Part shown: piece by piece, positions 1 to 8,001 of the stretch
Layout of the letters: every line of letters starts with the position of its first letter
Numbering within the stretch: the stretch's first letter is position 1
NCBI RefSeq assembly: GCF_014647675.1
Contig: NZ_BMPQ01000002.1
Span: 365,171 to 429,170 of the forward strand
Source of the DNA: Streptomyces flaveus
Lineage (GTDB): Bacteria > Actinomycetota > Actinomycetes > Streptomycetales > Streptomycetaceae
Direction of reading: 5' to 3'
DNA: 64,000 nt
Notes under the pieces: generated by a model
The model's database searches: none
What the model was told of the DNA's origin: nothing
Seen by the model: only the letters and a program-made list of their open reading frames with translations
Made by a program: the position numbers and the translations under genes

Positions 1-92
1 GGACCCGGCCCTCCGTCGTGACGTACAACTGCCGTGTCGTACGCGGCTGTTCAGATCACCGCCGCCGGCTCACCGCCGTCAGGTCACCACCG

Positions 93-2672
93 TCATATCA
101 GCGTCGGCTCGTCGCCGTCCGCCGGAGCGCTCGCGGAGCCGGTGGTCTCCTCGGGCGGGGTGGACACCGGTGTACTGGGCAGCTCCGGCGCCGGGCCGCT
201 GGCCGAGTTGTCCGGCGGCGTGGGCGGGTCCGGCGGGTCGTCGGGCGGCGGAACGGTCGGGTCGTCCGGCGGCGTGGGGTCGTCCGGCGGGTCGACGGTC
301 GGCGGAACGGTCGGGTCGTCCGGCGGCGTGGGGTCGTCCGGCGGGTCGACGGTCGGCGGATCGGACGGGTCGTCCGGGTCCTTCGTCCCGGTCGGATCGT
401 CTTCCGACGGCTTCTTGCTCGGAGTCGGCGTCGGATCGTCCGCGGTTCCCACGATGCCGTCCTCGCCCGGGTCCGGGGGCGCCGGACGGCTCGTGGAGTC
501 CGAGTTGCTGTCGTCGTCCCTCACCGGCTGGTCCGCGCCGAGCCCGCCGCCGTTCTCACCCGGACCGGCCGACGGGTTGACGCCGACCCGCTCCGAGGGG
601 GTGTTGTCGTCGGGGTTCGAGGTCGCGCCGAGCGTCACCACCGTGCCGAGCACGGCGACGAGGAGCGCGCCCGCGCTCGCGGCCACCAGATTGCGCCGGG
701 TGCCGTGCACCAGCCGCTTGACGCCGCTGGTCCGGTGCGACGCCGGAGGTCCGGTCCGACGCGTGACCACCGTCGCGAGCTGGGGCGTGGGCGGCGCCAC
801 CGAAGCGAACGTGGCAGGTACGCCACCGGGGGGCGACGCCGACTCCTCGTACCGGGCGTCGGGCACCTCCTCGCCCGCCATCGACCCGAACCCTGCCGCC
901 GGAGTGGCACCCGTACGGTCGTCGACCAGCGCGAGGGCGCGGCGGCCTGCGACGGCACCGCGCTTGTCGGCGACGGCGCCGCGCAGCCCGACGGAGGATT
1001 CCAGCTCGGCGCGGGCCCGATCGTACTGTCCGCCGCAGAGCGCCAGTATCCCCAGCTCATGGTGGAAGTAGGCTTCTTCGGAGACCTCACCGGCGACCCG
1101 GGCCACCTCGGCGCCCGCCCGCAGCGTGCGCTCCCAGGAACCCCAGTCCAGGCTCGCGGCGAACGCGGGCGCGACCGCGCGCGCCAGCTGTACGGCGGCG
1201 TTCTCCTCCTCGCCCTCCACCGGCGGCAGGGCGACCGACACCAGCGTGGTGAGCGCCGCGAGCACGGCGTCCGCCTCGGCGGCGACCCGCTCCGGGGTGA
1301 CCGAGGGATGCCCGGCCCACCAGGCGTAGTGCTGGGCGGCGGTGTTCGCCTTCTCCTCCGCGTCGGACGCGTACCCGACGGTGACCAGCTGGGTGTGTAC
1401 GCCCGCCGCGAGCCGGTAGTGCGAGCCGACCGGCGTGACGAGTGCGCAGCCGACCAGCTCCGCGAGCGCGGCGTCCGCGTGCGTGTCCCCGACGAGGGCG
1501 GGCAGATGCGCCTGGTGCGGCACCTCGCCGCCCAGCGCGACGGCGAACCGCAGCGTGGCGCGCGCCGATTCGCTGAGCCGGGAGGCGAGCAGCGCGGCGG
1601 GCGCGGCGCCGTCGGCGAGCGAGGGCAGCGGTACGTCCTGGACGTCCTCGGCGTCGAAGGGCGCGTCCACGGGCGCGTCCTCGTAGTAGCCGAACTCGTC
1701 GAAGGCGTTCGGATCGGCGCGCAGCTGGTCGCGCTGCCGCAGCAGCGCACCGGCCTGCACGAAGCGCAGCGGCCGTCCCTCGGACTCGAACCAGAGGTCG
1801 CCCGCCCAGTTCGCCTCGTCCTCGGTCAGTACGCGGCCCACGGCACGCTCGAGCAGTTCGAGCCCGCCGGCCCGGCCGAGGCCACCGAGGAACACCTCTT
1901 CGAGGAGGGAGTCGGCGGACGGCGCGGCGACCTCGGGCGTCGCGGAGATCAGGAAGGCGCACTCGGGTGTCGCGTCGAGCAGCTCGTCGAGCGCGCTGCC
2001 GCCGAACTCGATGTCGTCGAGGACGACGACCGCGCCGATCTCACGGACGAGGGCGAGCAGTTCGTCCGGTTCCGGCCGGTACAACGGCGCGCTGTAGACG
2101 GCCGCGAAGAGGTCGTGCAGCAGATCGCTCACCGTGCGGCGGTAGCCGCTGAGGCGTACGACGCCGTCGGGCGCGAGGTCCGCGCAGTCGTCGGCGACGG
2201 CGTCCAGGAGCGCCGTACGGCCCGATCCCGACGGCCCGGTGAGCCGTACGGAGCGCCCGCGCGCAAGCAGGCGTACGAGCCGCTCACGCTCCTCCTGCCG
2301 CTCCAGGAGCGGCAGCCTGGGTTGCACATGCCCCGGTGGTACGGGCGGCTGCGCGGCGCGCGCCAGCTCGGCGCGCTCGGCGGGCGTGAACTTGACCGGT
2401 CTACCCGGCCGCTCGCCCGGCGGGCAGAGCTCTATCTCGCTGCCGTCGACAGGATTGACGGTGAGCAGGAAGTCACCGGACACCAGCTGAACGGTGCGCG
2501 CCAGCGCCGGTGTGCCCTGGCCGCTTCCCGGTGCGAGCGCCTGCGTGAGCGGATCGCGCGGCGGTCGCTGTCGAGGCGTACGACCTCCCCCACTCTCGAA
2601 TTCGCTCAAGTGGGAGGTGCCCCCACCATCACGGCCGAGCTCTTCGGGTCCTCGGTTGTTCGTCGGGTCCAT
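93..2672 (-). CDS. Membrane-anchored P-loop ATPase with Asp/Pro repeat tail
   Basis: An 859-residue protein from the chosen ATG. The first ~150 residues are Pro/Gly-rich. A P-loop NTPase core follows, with a Walker A GPSGSGRTALL and a Walker B-like VVVLDDIEF, then a helical region resembling the ATPase part of STAND or LuxR-type regulators. There is no C-terminal DNA-binding domain. Instead a single hydrophobic helix (VAASAGALLVAVLGTVV) precedes a ~150-residue low-complexity tail rich in Asp, Pro and Thr. The expected topology is a cytoplasmic ATPase and an extracytoplasmic tail that may pass through or bind the cell wall. An in-frame GTG or ATG further upstream (2759) is possible, but the start at 2672 gives the MDPT N-terminus. 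Role unknown. Similar proteins occur in other Streptomyces near these genes. Confidence 0.7.
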   Translation of the reverse strand: MDPTNNRGPEELGRDGGGTSHLSEFESGGGRTPRQRPPRDPLTQALAPGSGQGTPALARTVQLVSGDFLLTVNPVDGSEIELCPPGERPGRPVKFTPAERAELARAAQPPVPPGHVQPRLPLLERQEERERLVRLLARGRSVRLTGPSGSGRTALLDAVADDCADLAPDGVVRLSGYRRTVSDLLHDLFAAVYSAPLYRPEPDELLALVREIGAVVVLDDIEFGGSALDELLDATPECAFLISATPEVAAPSADSLLEEVFLGGLGRAGGLELLERAVGRVLTEDEANWAGDLWFESEGRPLRFVQAGALLRQRDQLRADPNAFDEFGYYEDAPVDAPFDAEDVQDVPLPSLADGAAPAALLASRLSESARATLRFAVALGGEVPHQAHLPALVGDTHADAALAELVGCALVTPVGSHYRLAAGVHTQLVTVGYASDAEEKANTAAQHYAWWAGHPSVTPERVAAEADAVLAALTTLVSVALPPVEGEEENAAVQLARAVAPAFAASLDWGSWERTLRAGAEVARVAGEVSEEAYFHHELGILALCGGQYDRARAELESSVGLRGAVADKRGAVAGRRALALVDDRTGATPAAGFGSMAGEEVPDARYEESASPPGGVPATFASVAPPTPQLATVVTRRTGPPASHRTSGVKRLVHGTRRNLVAASAGALLVAVLGTVVTLGATSNPDDNTPSERVGVNPSAGPGENGGGLGADQPVRDDDSNSDSTSRPAPPDPGEDGIVGTADDPTPTPSKKPSEDDPTGTKDPDDPSDPPTVDPPDDPTPPDDPTVPPTVDPPDDPTPPDDPTVPPPDDPPDPPTPPDNSASGPAPELPSTPVSTPPEETTGSASAPADGDEPTLI
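247..354. repeat. Perfect 54-bp tandem duplication
   Basis: Two identical 54-bp units (247-300 and 301-354) lie head to tail, and a third unit begins but diverges. They encode 18-residue repeats of the TVDPPDDPTPPDDP type in the extracellular tail of the membrane ATPase. The perfect identity at DNA level points to recent slippage or unequal recombination, so the tail length probably varies between strains. Confidence 0.9.
2584..2617. repeat. REP-like palindrome inside a coding region
   Basis: CCTCCCCCACT and AGTGGGAGG flank a loop containing CTCGAATTCGCTC. This layout is common as a dispersed palindrome in Streptomyces intergenic DNA. Here it falls in the N-terminal codons of the ATPase and encodes a Gly-rich stretch around HLSEFES. 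Either the element inserted in frame, or the true start of the gene lies downstream. Confidence 0.5.
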
Positions 2673-2965
2673 AGGTCCAAGCCCCCCAAAAGCGTTGTGT
2701 GCCGAGCCCCCCGGCCTGCTGCACACTGCGCTGTCGCTTCTGGTCCGGTGCCCGCTCACGGGTTGGTGAGGGTAGCGAGCAGCCGAACCCTAAACCTTCA
2801 CACAGTATCTACGAACAGACGGGGTACGGCGTCGTCCGAGACGTCACAGCTTCATGAGGATTGTGCGTCCTGTGCTTTTCATGCAGGAGACGGCGGTCCG
2901 TTTCCTTGAGAAAGCTGGTTCGAGTAAGCGGCGGTACGTTCCTTCTGGAGGCGGCGGTCCGGCTC

Positions 2966-3289
2966 TCACACCCGGGGCAGCGACTCGACTCCGATGCCGC
3001 CCTCGACCGCCAGGATCCGGTGCAGCCGGGTCGCCACCAACAAGCGTTGCATCTGCGGCGGAACGCCGCGCAGCACAAGCCTCCGGCCGCACCGCCCCGC
3101 CCGCCGGTGGGCCCCCATGATGACACCGAGTCCGGTGGCGTCCCAGGAGTCCAGCTCTGACAGGTCGAGCACCAGGTCGCCGGCTCCGTCGTCGACGGCC
3201 GAGTGCAGGACCGTACGGGCGTCCGCCGCGCTGACGACGTCGAGGCGGCCCCCGACGACCAGCTCGGCGTGGTCGCCCTTGATGTGCAT
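2966..3289 (-). CDS. STAS-domain anti-sigma factor antagonist
   Basis: A 107-residue single STAS domain, the size of the SpoIIAA/RsbV family. These proteins bind serine-kinase anti-sigma factors and release the sigma factor. The strand-helix core LVLDLSELDSW-DATGLGV is clear. The usual phosphorylated Ser of the DS(S/T)G motif is Ala here (DATG), although the following Thr remains. Phospho-control may therefore be altered. The ATG is preceded by GGGGAG at a 5-nt spacing. The gene stands alone. The partner kinase is not in the window. Confidence 0.85.
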   Translation of the reverse strand: MHIKGDHAELVVGGRLDVVSAADARTVLHSAVDDGAGDLVLDLSELDSWDATGLGVIMGAHRRAGRCGRRLVLRGVPPQMQRLLVATRLHRILAVEGGIGVESLPRV

Positions 3290-3454
3290 ATGCGCTCCCC
3301 GAGAGTGCGTTTGGTGTTCAGCGTCTTTCGTGCTCTTCCGTGTCCTGTGTTTGTGCCAGGACTGACTGTTGTACCGGGGCAGAAGTTGCCGTCTGTAAGC
3401 GAACCGATACCGAAACCACCCCGAAGGGTGATCACTGTAAGGGACGACAGAAGG

Positions 3455-4303
3455 TCAGTAGGGGTAAAAACCCTGCCCGCTCTTGCGTCCGATATCGCCG
3501 GCGTCGACCATCCGGCGCATCAGTTCCGGAGGGGCGAACTTCTCGTCCTGGGTCTCCGTGTAGATGTTGCTCGTCGCGTGCAGCAGGATGTCCACGCCCG
3601 TCAGGTCGGCGGTGGCCAGCGGCCCCATCGCATGACCGAAGCCCAGCTTGCAGGCGACGTCGATGTCCTCGGCGCTGGCCACGCCCGACTCGTACAGCTT
3701 CGCCGCCTCGACGACGAGCGCCGAGATGAGCCGCGTCGTGACGAAGCCGGCCACGTCGCGGTTGACGACGATGCAGGTCTTGCCGACCGACTCCGCGAAC
3801 TCCCGTGCGGCGGCGAGCGTTTCGTCGCTCGTCTTGTAGCCGCGCACCAGTTCGCACAGCTGCATCATCGGGACCGGCGAGAAGAAGTGGACGCCGACGA
3901 CCCGCTCCGGGCGCTCGGTGGCCGCCGCGATCTTGGTGATCGGGATGGCGGAGGTGTTGGACGCGAGTACGGCCTCGTCCCTCACCAGTTTGTCGAGCGC
4001 GCGGAAGATCTCGTGCTTGACTTCCAGCTTCTCGAAGACGGCTTCGACGACGATGTCGGCGTCGGCGACCGCGTCGAGATCGGTGGTCGCGGTGATGCGC
4101 CCCAAGGCCTCTTCGGCCGCACCGGCGTCCAGCTTCCCCTTGCTCACGAACTTCTCGTACGAGGCCTTGATGCCGTCGGTGCCACGGGCCAGCGCCTCAT
4201 CGGTGACATCCCTCAGGACGACGTCCCAGCCGGCCTGTGCGGACACCTGGGCAATACCGGAACCCATGAGTCCGGCCCCGATGACGGCAAGCTTCCGTGC
4301 CAC
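3455..4303 (-). CDS. 3-hydroxybutyryl-CoA dehydrogenase
   Basis: A 282-residue, full-length NAD(P)-dependent 3-hydroxyacyl-CoA dehydrogenase. It interconverts acetoacetyl-CoA and 3-hydroxybutyryl-CoA, which in Streptomyces serves butyryl-CoA and ethylmalonyl-CoA metabolism. An N-terminal Rossmann fold carries the GAGLMGSGIAQ dinucleotide motif. The catalytic His lies in VGVHFFSPVPMMQL and the C-terminal dimerisation domain ends DIGRKSGQGFYPY, typical for the family. It is a single cytoplasmic enzyme with no obvious operon partner. The divergent flank beyond 4303 holds its promoter region. Confidence 0.92.
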   Translation of the reverse strand: MARKLAVIGAGLMGSGIAQVSAQAGWDVVLRDVTDEALARGTDGIKASYEKFVSKGKLDAGAAEEALGRITATTDLDAVADADIVVEAVFEKLEVKHEIFRALDKLVRDEAVLASNTSAIPITKIAAATERPERVVGVHFFSPVPMMQLCELVRGYKTSDETLAAAREFAESVGKTCIVVNRDVAGFVTTRLISALVVEAAKLYESGVASAEDIDVACKLGFGHAMGPLATADLTGVDILLHATSNIYTETQDEKFAPPELMRRMVDAGDIGRKSGQGFYPY

Positions 4304-4438
4304 AGTCCGACTCCCCTAACCCGCTTAACACGCTGCTTATATCTGCCTCTCCGGCGGACCTTAGCGCTCGTGAAGGGCTGTGTGACTAGTTAGTAATGCG
4401 CGTCACGTCTCATAGGGCGGACATCACACCGGCATGGG

Positions 4439-5080
4439 TCATTCCGCCGCTCGTACGGCGTAGTTGAGGACCTTCTCGCCCAAAAGGTCCTCCATGTCGT
4501 CGAGAAGGTCGAGGGCTTCACGGGACACCTCGGCGGCCCTCCGGCCCGCGACCATCTCGCGGCCGATCATGGCCATGAGGGTGGACTGGACCCAGCTGAT
4601 CTGTCCCGCCATCAGTGTGGGCAGCGGGTCGTCGGGGGCCGCGTCCGTCTCCTCCCTGAGGGTCTGCTCGAGGTGTTCCAGGGCCTCCTGCTGAACGCGC
4701 CACAGCCGGGCCTTGAGTGTGTCCGCCTCGTGAATGACACGAAGGAAGTCGCCGTAACCCTCCATGAGGCCCACCTTGGGCGAGACGGCCTCGACCTCCT
4801 CGCGCAGTTCGCGCAGCACAGCGGCGGCGGCCGACTCGCCTTGACCCCGGGCCCGTACGTACCGCGAAAGCCGGTCGACGATGCCCTTGCTGCGGTCGAG
4901 GAAGAGGTCCTCCTTGGCCGGGAAGTAGTTGTACACGGTGTTGACGGAGACGTCGGCGGCGTCGGCGACTTCGGCGATGGTCACCGTCACGAAGCCCCGC
5001 TCCACGAACAGCCTGGTGGCGATGTCCGAGATGTGCTGCCGGGTCTGCCGCTTCTTCCGCTCCCTGAGCCCCTCTGCCAT
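4439..5080 (-). CDS. TetR-family transcriptional repressor
   Basis: A 213-residue TetR regulator. The N-terminal helix-turn-helix (about residues 12-58) contains ITIAEVADAADVSVNTVYNYFPAKEDLF, the canonical TetR recognition segment. The C-terminal ligand domain is helical. It is divergent from an ABC exporter (ATPase plus permease), and a perfect 16-bp palindrome sits between them. Local control of that transporter and of its own gene is therefore very likely. The ATG is preceded by GGAGG. The inducing ligand cannot be told from the sequence. Confidence 0.92.
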   Translation of the reverse strand: MAEGLRERKKRQTRQHISDIATRLFVERGFVTVTIAEVADAADVSVNTVYNYFPAKEDLFLDRSKGIVDRLSRYVRARGQGESAAAAVLRELREEVEAVSPKVGLMEGYGDFLRVIHEADTLKARLWRVQQEALEHLEQTLREETDAAPDDPLPTLMAGQISWVQSTLMAMIGREMVAGRRAAEVSREALDLLDDMEDLLGEKVLNYAVRAAE

Positions 5081-5102
5081 GCCTCCATCGTAGCTTTGTT
5101 GT

Positions 5103-5143
5103 AGTCGCTGAAATTTTGGTGTCGTTGCAAAATTTCAGCGACT
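5103..5143. promoter_or_regulatory. Palindromic operator between tetR and ABC exporter
   Basis: The arms AGTCGCTGAAATTTTG (5103-5118) and CAAAATTTCAGCGACT (5128-5143) are perfect inverted complements with a 9-nt spacer. The AT-rich centre stands out in this GC-rich DNA. The site lies 22 nt upstream of the regulator ATG and 17 nt upstream of the transporter ATG, so a bound repressor would block both promoters. Confidence 0.85.
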
Positions 5144-5160
5144 CTGTTTTTCTTGGGCGC

Positions 5161-5943
5161 ATGGCAATCATCAGCACGGCCGGGCTGGCCCGGACCTTCC
5201 AGACGAAACAGGGCCCGGTGGAGGCGGTGCGGGGCGTGGACCTCACCGTCCAGCCGGGCGAGATCGTCGGCTTCCTCGGACCCAACGGCGCCGGCAAGAC
5301 GACCACGCTCCGGATGCTCACCACGTTGCTCGCACCCACCGGGGGCGCGGCCACGGTCGCGGGCTGCGACCTGGTCCGCGAACCCGGCCGTGTGCGCGAG
5401 AAGACCGGCTATGTCGCCCAGTCCGGAGGCGTCGACCCGACCATCTCCGTACGCGAGGAACTGGTCACCCAGGGGCGCCTGTACCGCCTGACGAAACCTC
5501 AGGCGATCGCTCGCGCCGAGGACTTGGCCCGGGAGCTGGACCTGACCGAGCTACTGGACCGCAAGTGCGCGGCGCTCTCCGGCGGCCAGCGACGCCGGCT
5601 GGACATCGCGATGGGCCTGATGCACCGGCCCGAGGTGCTCTTCCTCGACGAGCCGACGACCGGGCTCGACCCCGGCAGCCGTGCCGATCTGTGGGACCTG
5701 GTGCGGCGACTGCGCGACGAGTACGGCACGACGGTCTTCCTGACCACGCACTACCTCGACGAGGCGGACGCGCTCGCCGACCGCCTGGTGATCGTCGACA
5801 AGGGAACAGTGGTGGCCGAGGGCACGCCGAGCGCGCTGAAGCTCAAGTACGGCGGCTCGATCGACGCCACGCTCCAGGACACGTTCCTCGCCATCACCGG
5901 ACGCAGCGCCCCGCCCCAGGACACCACCCCCGTCGCCGTCTAG
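5161..5943 (+). CDS. ABC transporter ATP-binding protein (DrrA-type)
   Basis: A 260-residue ATPase of the daunorubicin-resistance (DrrA) class. Visible motifs are Walker A GPNGAGKTTT, Q-loop VAQSGGVD, signature LSGGQRRRLD, Walker B VLFLDEPTTGLDP and the switch His in FLTTHYLDEAD. It should energise the ABC-2 permease encoded 21 bp downstream, forming an exporter for a drug or lipid-like compound. The ATG at 5161 is preferred over an upstream ATG at 5116 that would lie inside the operator palindrome. The divergent TetR gene is the likely repressor. Confidence 0.9.
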   Translation: MAIISTAGLARTFQTKQGPVEAVRGVDLTVQPGEIVGFLGPNGAGKTTTLRMLTTLLAPTGGAATVAGCDLVREPGRVREKTGYVAQSGGVDPTISVREELVTQGRLYRLTKPQAIARAEDLARELDLTELLDRKCAALSGGQRRRLDIAMGLMHRPEVLFLDEPTTGLDPGSRADLWDLVRRLRDEYGTTVFLTTHYLDEADALADRLVIVDKGTVVAEGTPSALKLKYGGSIDATLQDTFLAITGRSAPPQDTTPVAV

Positions 5944-5964
5944 TCGCCGTACAGGAGTCATCCC

Positions 5965-6714
5965 TTGCTCGCCCACGACACCGCGCTGGTCTTCGGCCGC
6001 TATGCCCGCCAGACCCTGCGCTCCAGGTTCCAGATGCTTTTCGGCATCCTCATGCCGTTGCTCTACCTGCTCTTCTTCGGACCGCTGCTCACCGACCTGC
6101 CCCTGGGCTCGCAAGGCTCGTCGTGGCAGGTGCTGGTCCCCGGGCTGCTGCTTCAACTCGGCCTGTTCGGCGCCTCCTTCAGCGGATTCTCGATCATCAT
6201 CGAGAAGCAGACCGGAGTGATCGAGCGGATGCGGGTGACACCGGTCAGCCGACTGGCCCTGCTGCTCGGACGGGTACTGCGCGACGCCCTCCTCTTCGTC
6301 TTCCAGTCCGTGCTGCTGGTGCTCACGGCGCTGGTGATGGGCCTGCGCGCACCGCTCGTCGGTGTCCTCATCGGCTTCGCCTTCGTGGCGCTGCTCTCCG
6401 TGTCGCTCGCCGCGCTCTCGTGCGCGTTCGCGATGACGGTGCGGACTCCGCAGGAGTTCGGTCCCGCCATCAACGCGATCGCGATGCCGTCCATGCTGCT
6501 GTCCGGTCTGATGCTGCCGATGGCTCTGGCGCCCGGCTGGCTGGACGTGCTCTCGCGGTTCATGCCGGTGCGCTATCTGGTCGACGCGGTACGAGACGCA
6601 TACATCGGCTCGTACGCGACTTCGTCAATGCTGTACGGCGTGATCGTGGCCGTCGGCTTCACGACGCTCGCCGTGACAGTGGGCACACGAGTGTTCCGGA
6701 AGGCCGGAGCGTAA
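5965..6714 (+). CDS. ABC-2 type transporter permease
   Basis: A 249-residue integral membrane protein of the ABC-2/DrrB family with about six hydrophobic segments. It includes the conserved C-terminal region FMPVRYLVDAVRDAYIG. It starts at TTG, with AGGAG placed 7 nt upstream, and follows the ATPase gene in the same operon. Together they make a putative multidrug or metabolite exporter. The substrate is unknown. Confidence 0.9.
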   Translation: MLAHDTALVFGRYARQTLRSRFQMLFGILMPLLYLLFFGPLLTDLPLGSQGSSWQVLVPGLLLQLGLFGASFSGFSIIIEKQTGVIERMRVTPVSRLALLLGRVLRDALLFVFQSVLLVLTALVMGLRAPLVGVLIGFAFVALLSVSLAALSCAFAMTVRTPQEFGPAINAIAMPSMLLSGLMLPMALAPGWLDVLSRFMPVRYLVDAVRDAYIGSYATSSMLYGVIVAVGFTTLAVTVGTRVFRKAGA

Positions 6715-6727
6715 CTAACCTGGTCAC

Positions 6728-7300
6728 ATGGTCAATCTGACGCGCATCTACACCAGGACCGGCGACCAGGGCACCACCGCCCTCGGCGACATGAGCCGGG
6801 TCGCCAAGACCGATCTACGGATCGCGGCGTACGCCGACGCCAATGAGGCGAACGCGGTGATCGGTACGGCGATCGCTCTCGGGGGGCTGGACGAGGAGCT
6901 CGTGAAGGTCCTCACCCGCGTGCAGAACGATCTCTTCGACGTCGGGGCCGATCTGTCCACGCCCGTCGTCGAGAACCCGGAGTTCCCGCCGCTGCGCGTC
7001 GAGCAGTTCTACATCGACAAGCTGGAGGCGGACTGCGACCGCTTCCTCGACGAGCTGGAGAAGCTGCGCTCCTTCATCCTCCCCGGCGGCACGCCCGGTG
7101 CGGCACTGCTGCACCAGGCGTGCACGGTCGTACGGCGGGCGGAGCGGTCTACGTGGGCGGCGCTGGAGGCGCATGGCGAGGTGATGAACCCGCTCACGGC
7201 GACCTACCTGAACCGGCTCTCCGACCTACTGTTCATCCTTGCGCGTTCCGCCAACAAAGATGTCGGGGACGTGCTCTGGGTCCCGGGTGGGGAGCGCTGA
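6728..7300 (+). CDS. Cob(I)alamin adenosyltransferase (PduO type)
   Basis: A 190-residue PduO-type ATP:cob(I)alamin adenosyltransferase, which makes adenosylcobalamin from reduced corrinoid. The N-terminal TRTGDQGTTALGDMSRVAK forms the ATP site. The later stretches LPGGTPGAALLHQACTVVRRAER and YLNRLSDLLFILAR are typical of the family. The gene starts only 13 bp after the ABC permease, so it may be co-transcribed, though no functional link is obvious. Its 3' end overlaps the convergent membrane-protein gene by 75 bp. Confidence 0.93.
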   Translation: MVNLTRIYTRTGDQGTTALGDMSRVAKTDLRIAAYADANEANAVIGTAIALGGLDEELVKVLTRVQNDLFDVGADLSTPVVENPEFPPLRVEQFYIDKLEADCDRFLDELEKLRSFILPGGTPGAALLHQACTVVRRAERSTWAALEAHGEVMNPLTATYLNRLSDLLFILARSANKDVGDVLWVPGGER

Positions 7301-7849
7301 CTTCTCCGCGTAGCCGTACGGCGCCTTCTTCGGGAACACCGTGTAGCCGAGCGGGATGAGCAGGTTGATGCCGATCACGAACAGCATCCTCGACTGCCAG
7401 GTGCGCAGCGACTCGGTCTCGCCGCCGGAGCCCACGTACCAGATCGCGGCCTGGAGCAGTGCCAGGGCGACGACCGCCGCGAGAATCCACCGGCCCGCGA
7501 CCTTCCACTCGTGCACCGCGCGGGCGAAGCCGTACTTCGGCGGCTTCACCGGTGGCGGGCCGCCCGCGAAGCGGTGCGCGAACTGGGCGTCCGCCCACTT
7601 GATCATGGAGTGGCCAAGGCCCACGGTGAAGCCGATGTAGACGGCGGCAAGGCCGTGCTTCCAGTCGGGCTCGGCGCCGTTCTTGAGGTCGATGGCGGTG
7701 ACGGTGAACAGCAGGACTTCGAGGAGCGGCTCGCACAGCAGCAGGGCGAGGCCGGTCCTCGGCATCTTGAGCAGATAGCGCGCGGTCAGGCCCGCGGCAA
7801 GCAGCACCCAGAAGGCGACTTCACAGACGATGATGAGTGTGACGATCAT
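7226..7849 (-). CDS. Integral membrane protein, unknown function
   Basis: A 207-residue protein with about five hydrophobic segments: one at the N-terminus (VTLIIVCEVAFWVLLAAGL), two around residues 35-85, and two between 125 and 185. A cytoplasmic-looking C-tail ends GGTRKDEQ. The ATG at 7849 is preceded by GAGAGGAG and is preferred to the upstream extension. The last 75 bp overlap the 3' end of the adenosyltransferase gene on the other strand. Homologues are known as conserved hypothetical membrane proteins in Streptomyces. I cannot assign a function. Confidence 0.75.
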   Translation of the reverse strand: MIVTLIIVCEVAFWVLLAAGLTARYLLKMPRTGLALLLCEPLLEVLLFTVTAIDLKNGAEPDWKHGLAAVYIGFTVGLGHSMIKWADAQFAHRFAGGPPPVKPPKYGFARAVHEWKVAGRWILAAVVALALLQAAIWYVGSGGETESLRTWQSRMLFVIGINLLIPLGYTVFPKKAPYGYAEKSALPTRDPEHVPDIFVGGTRKDEQ

Positions 7850-8001
7850 GGTTCGCTCCTCTCGGTCACCGTTCCAGGCTCCCGGCGGCAGCGGCCCGGA
7901 TCGTCGTCGGCGGTGACGAAACGGCACTGCATCCTTCGATGTAGCCGCGGACCGTTCCCCAGGATCAGGCGCCGGGCGCCTACGCCGTGTTGGATGGATT
8001 C

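Noticed and set aside
18..2909. Very long plus-strand open frame opposite the ATPase gene
   Set aside because: It is an Arg-rich antisense shadow produced by high GC; the minus-strand frame has real motifs.
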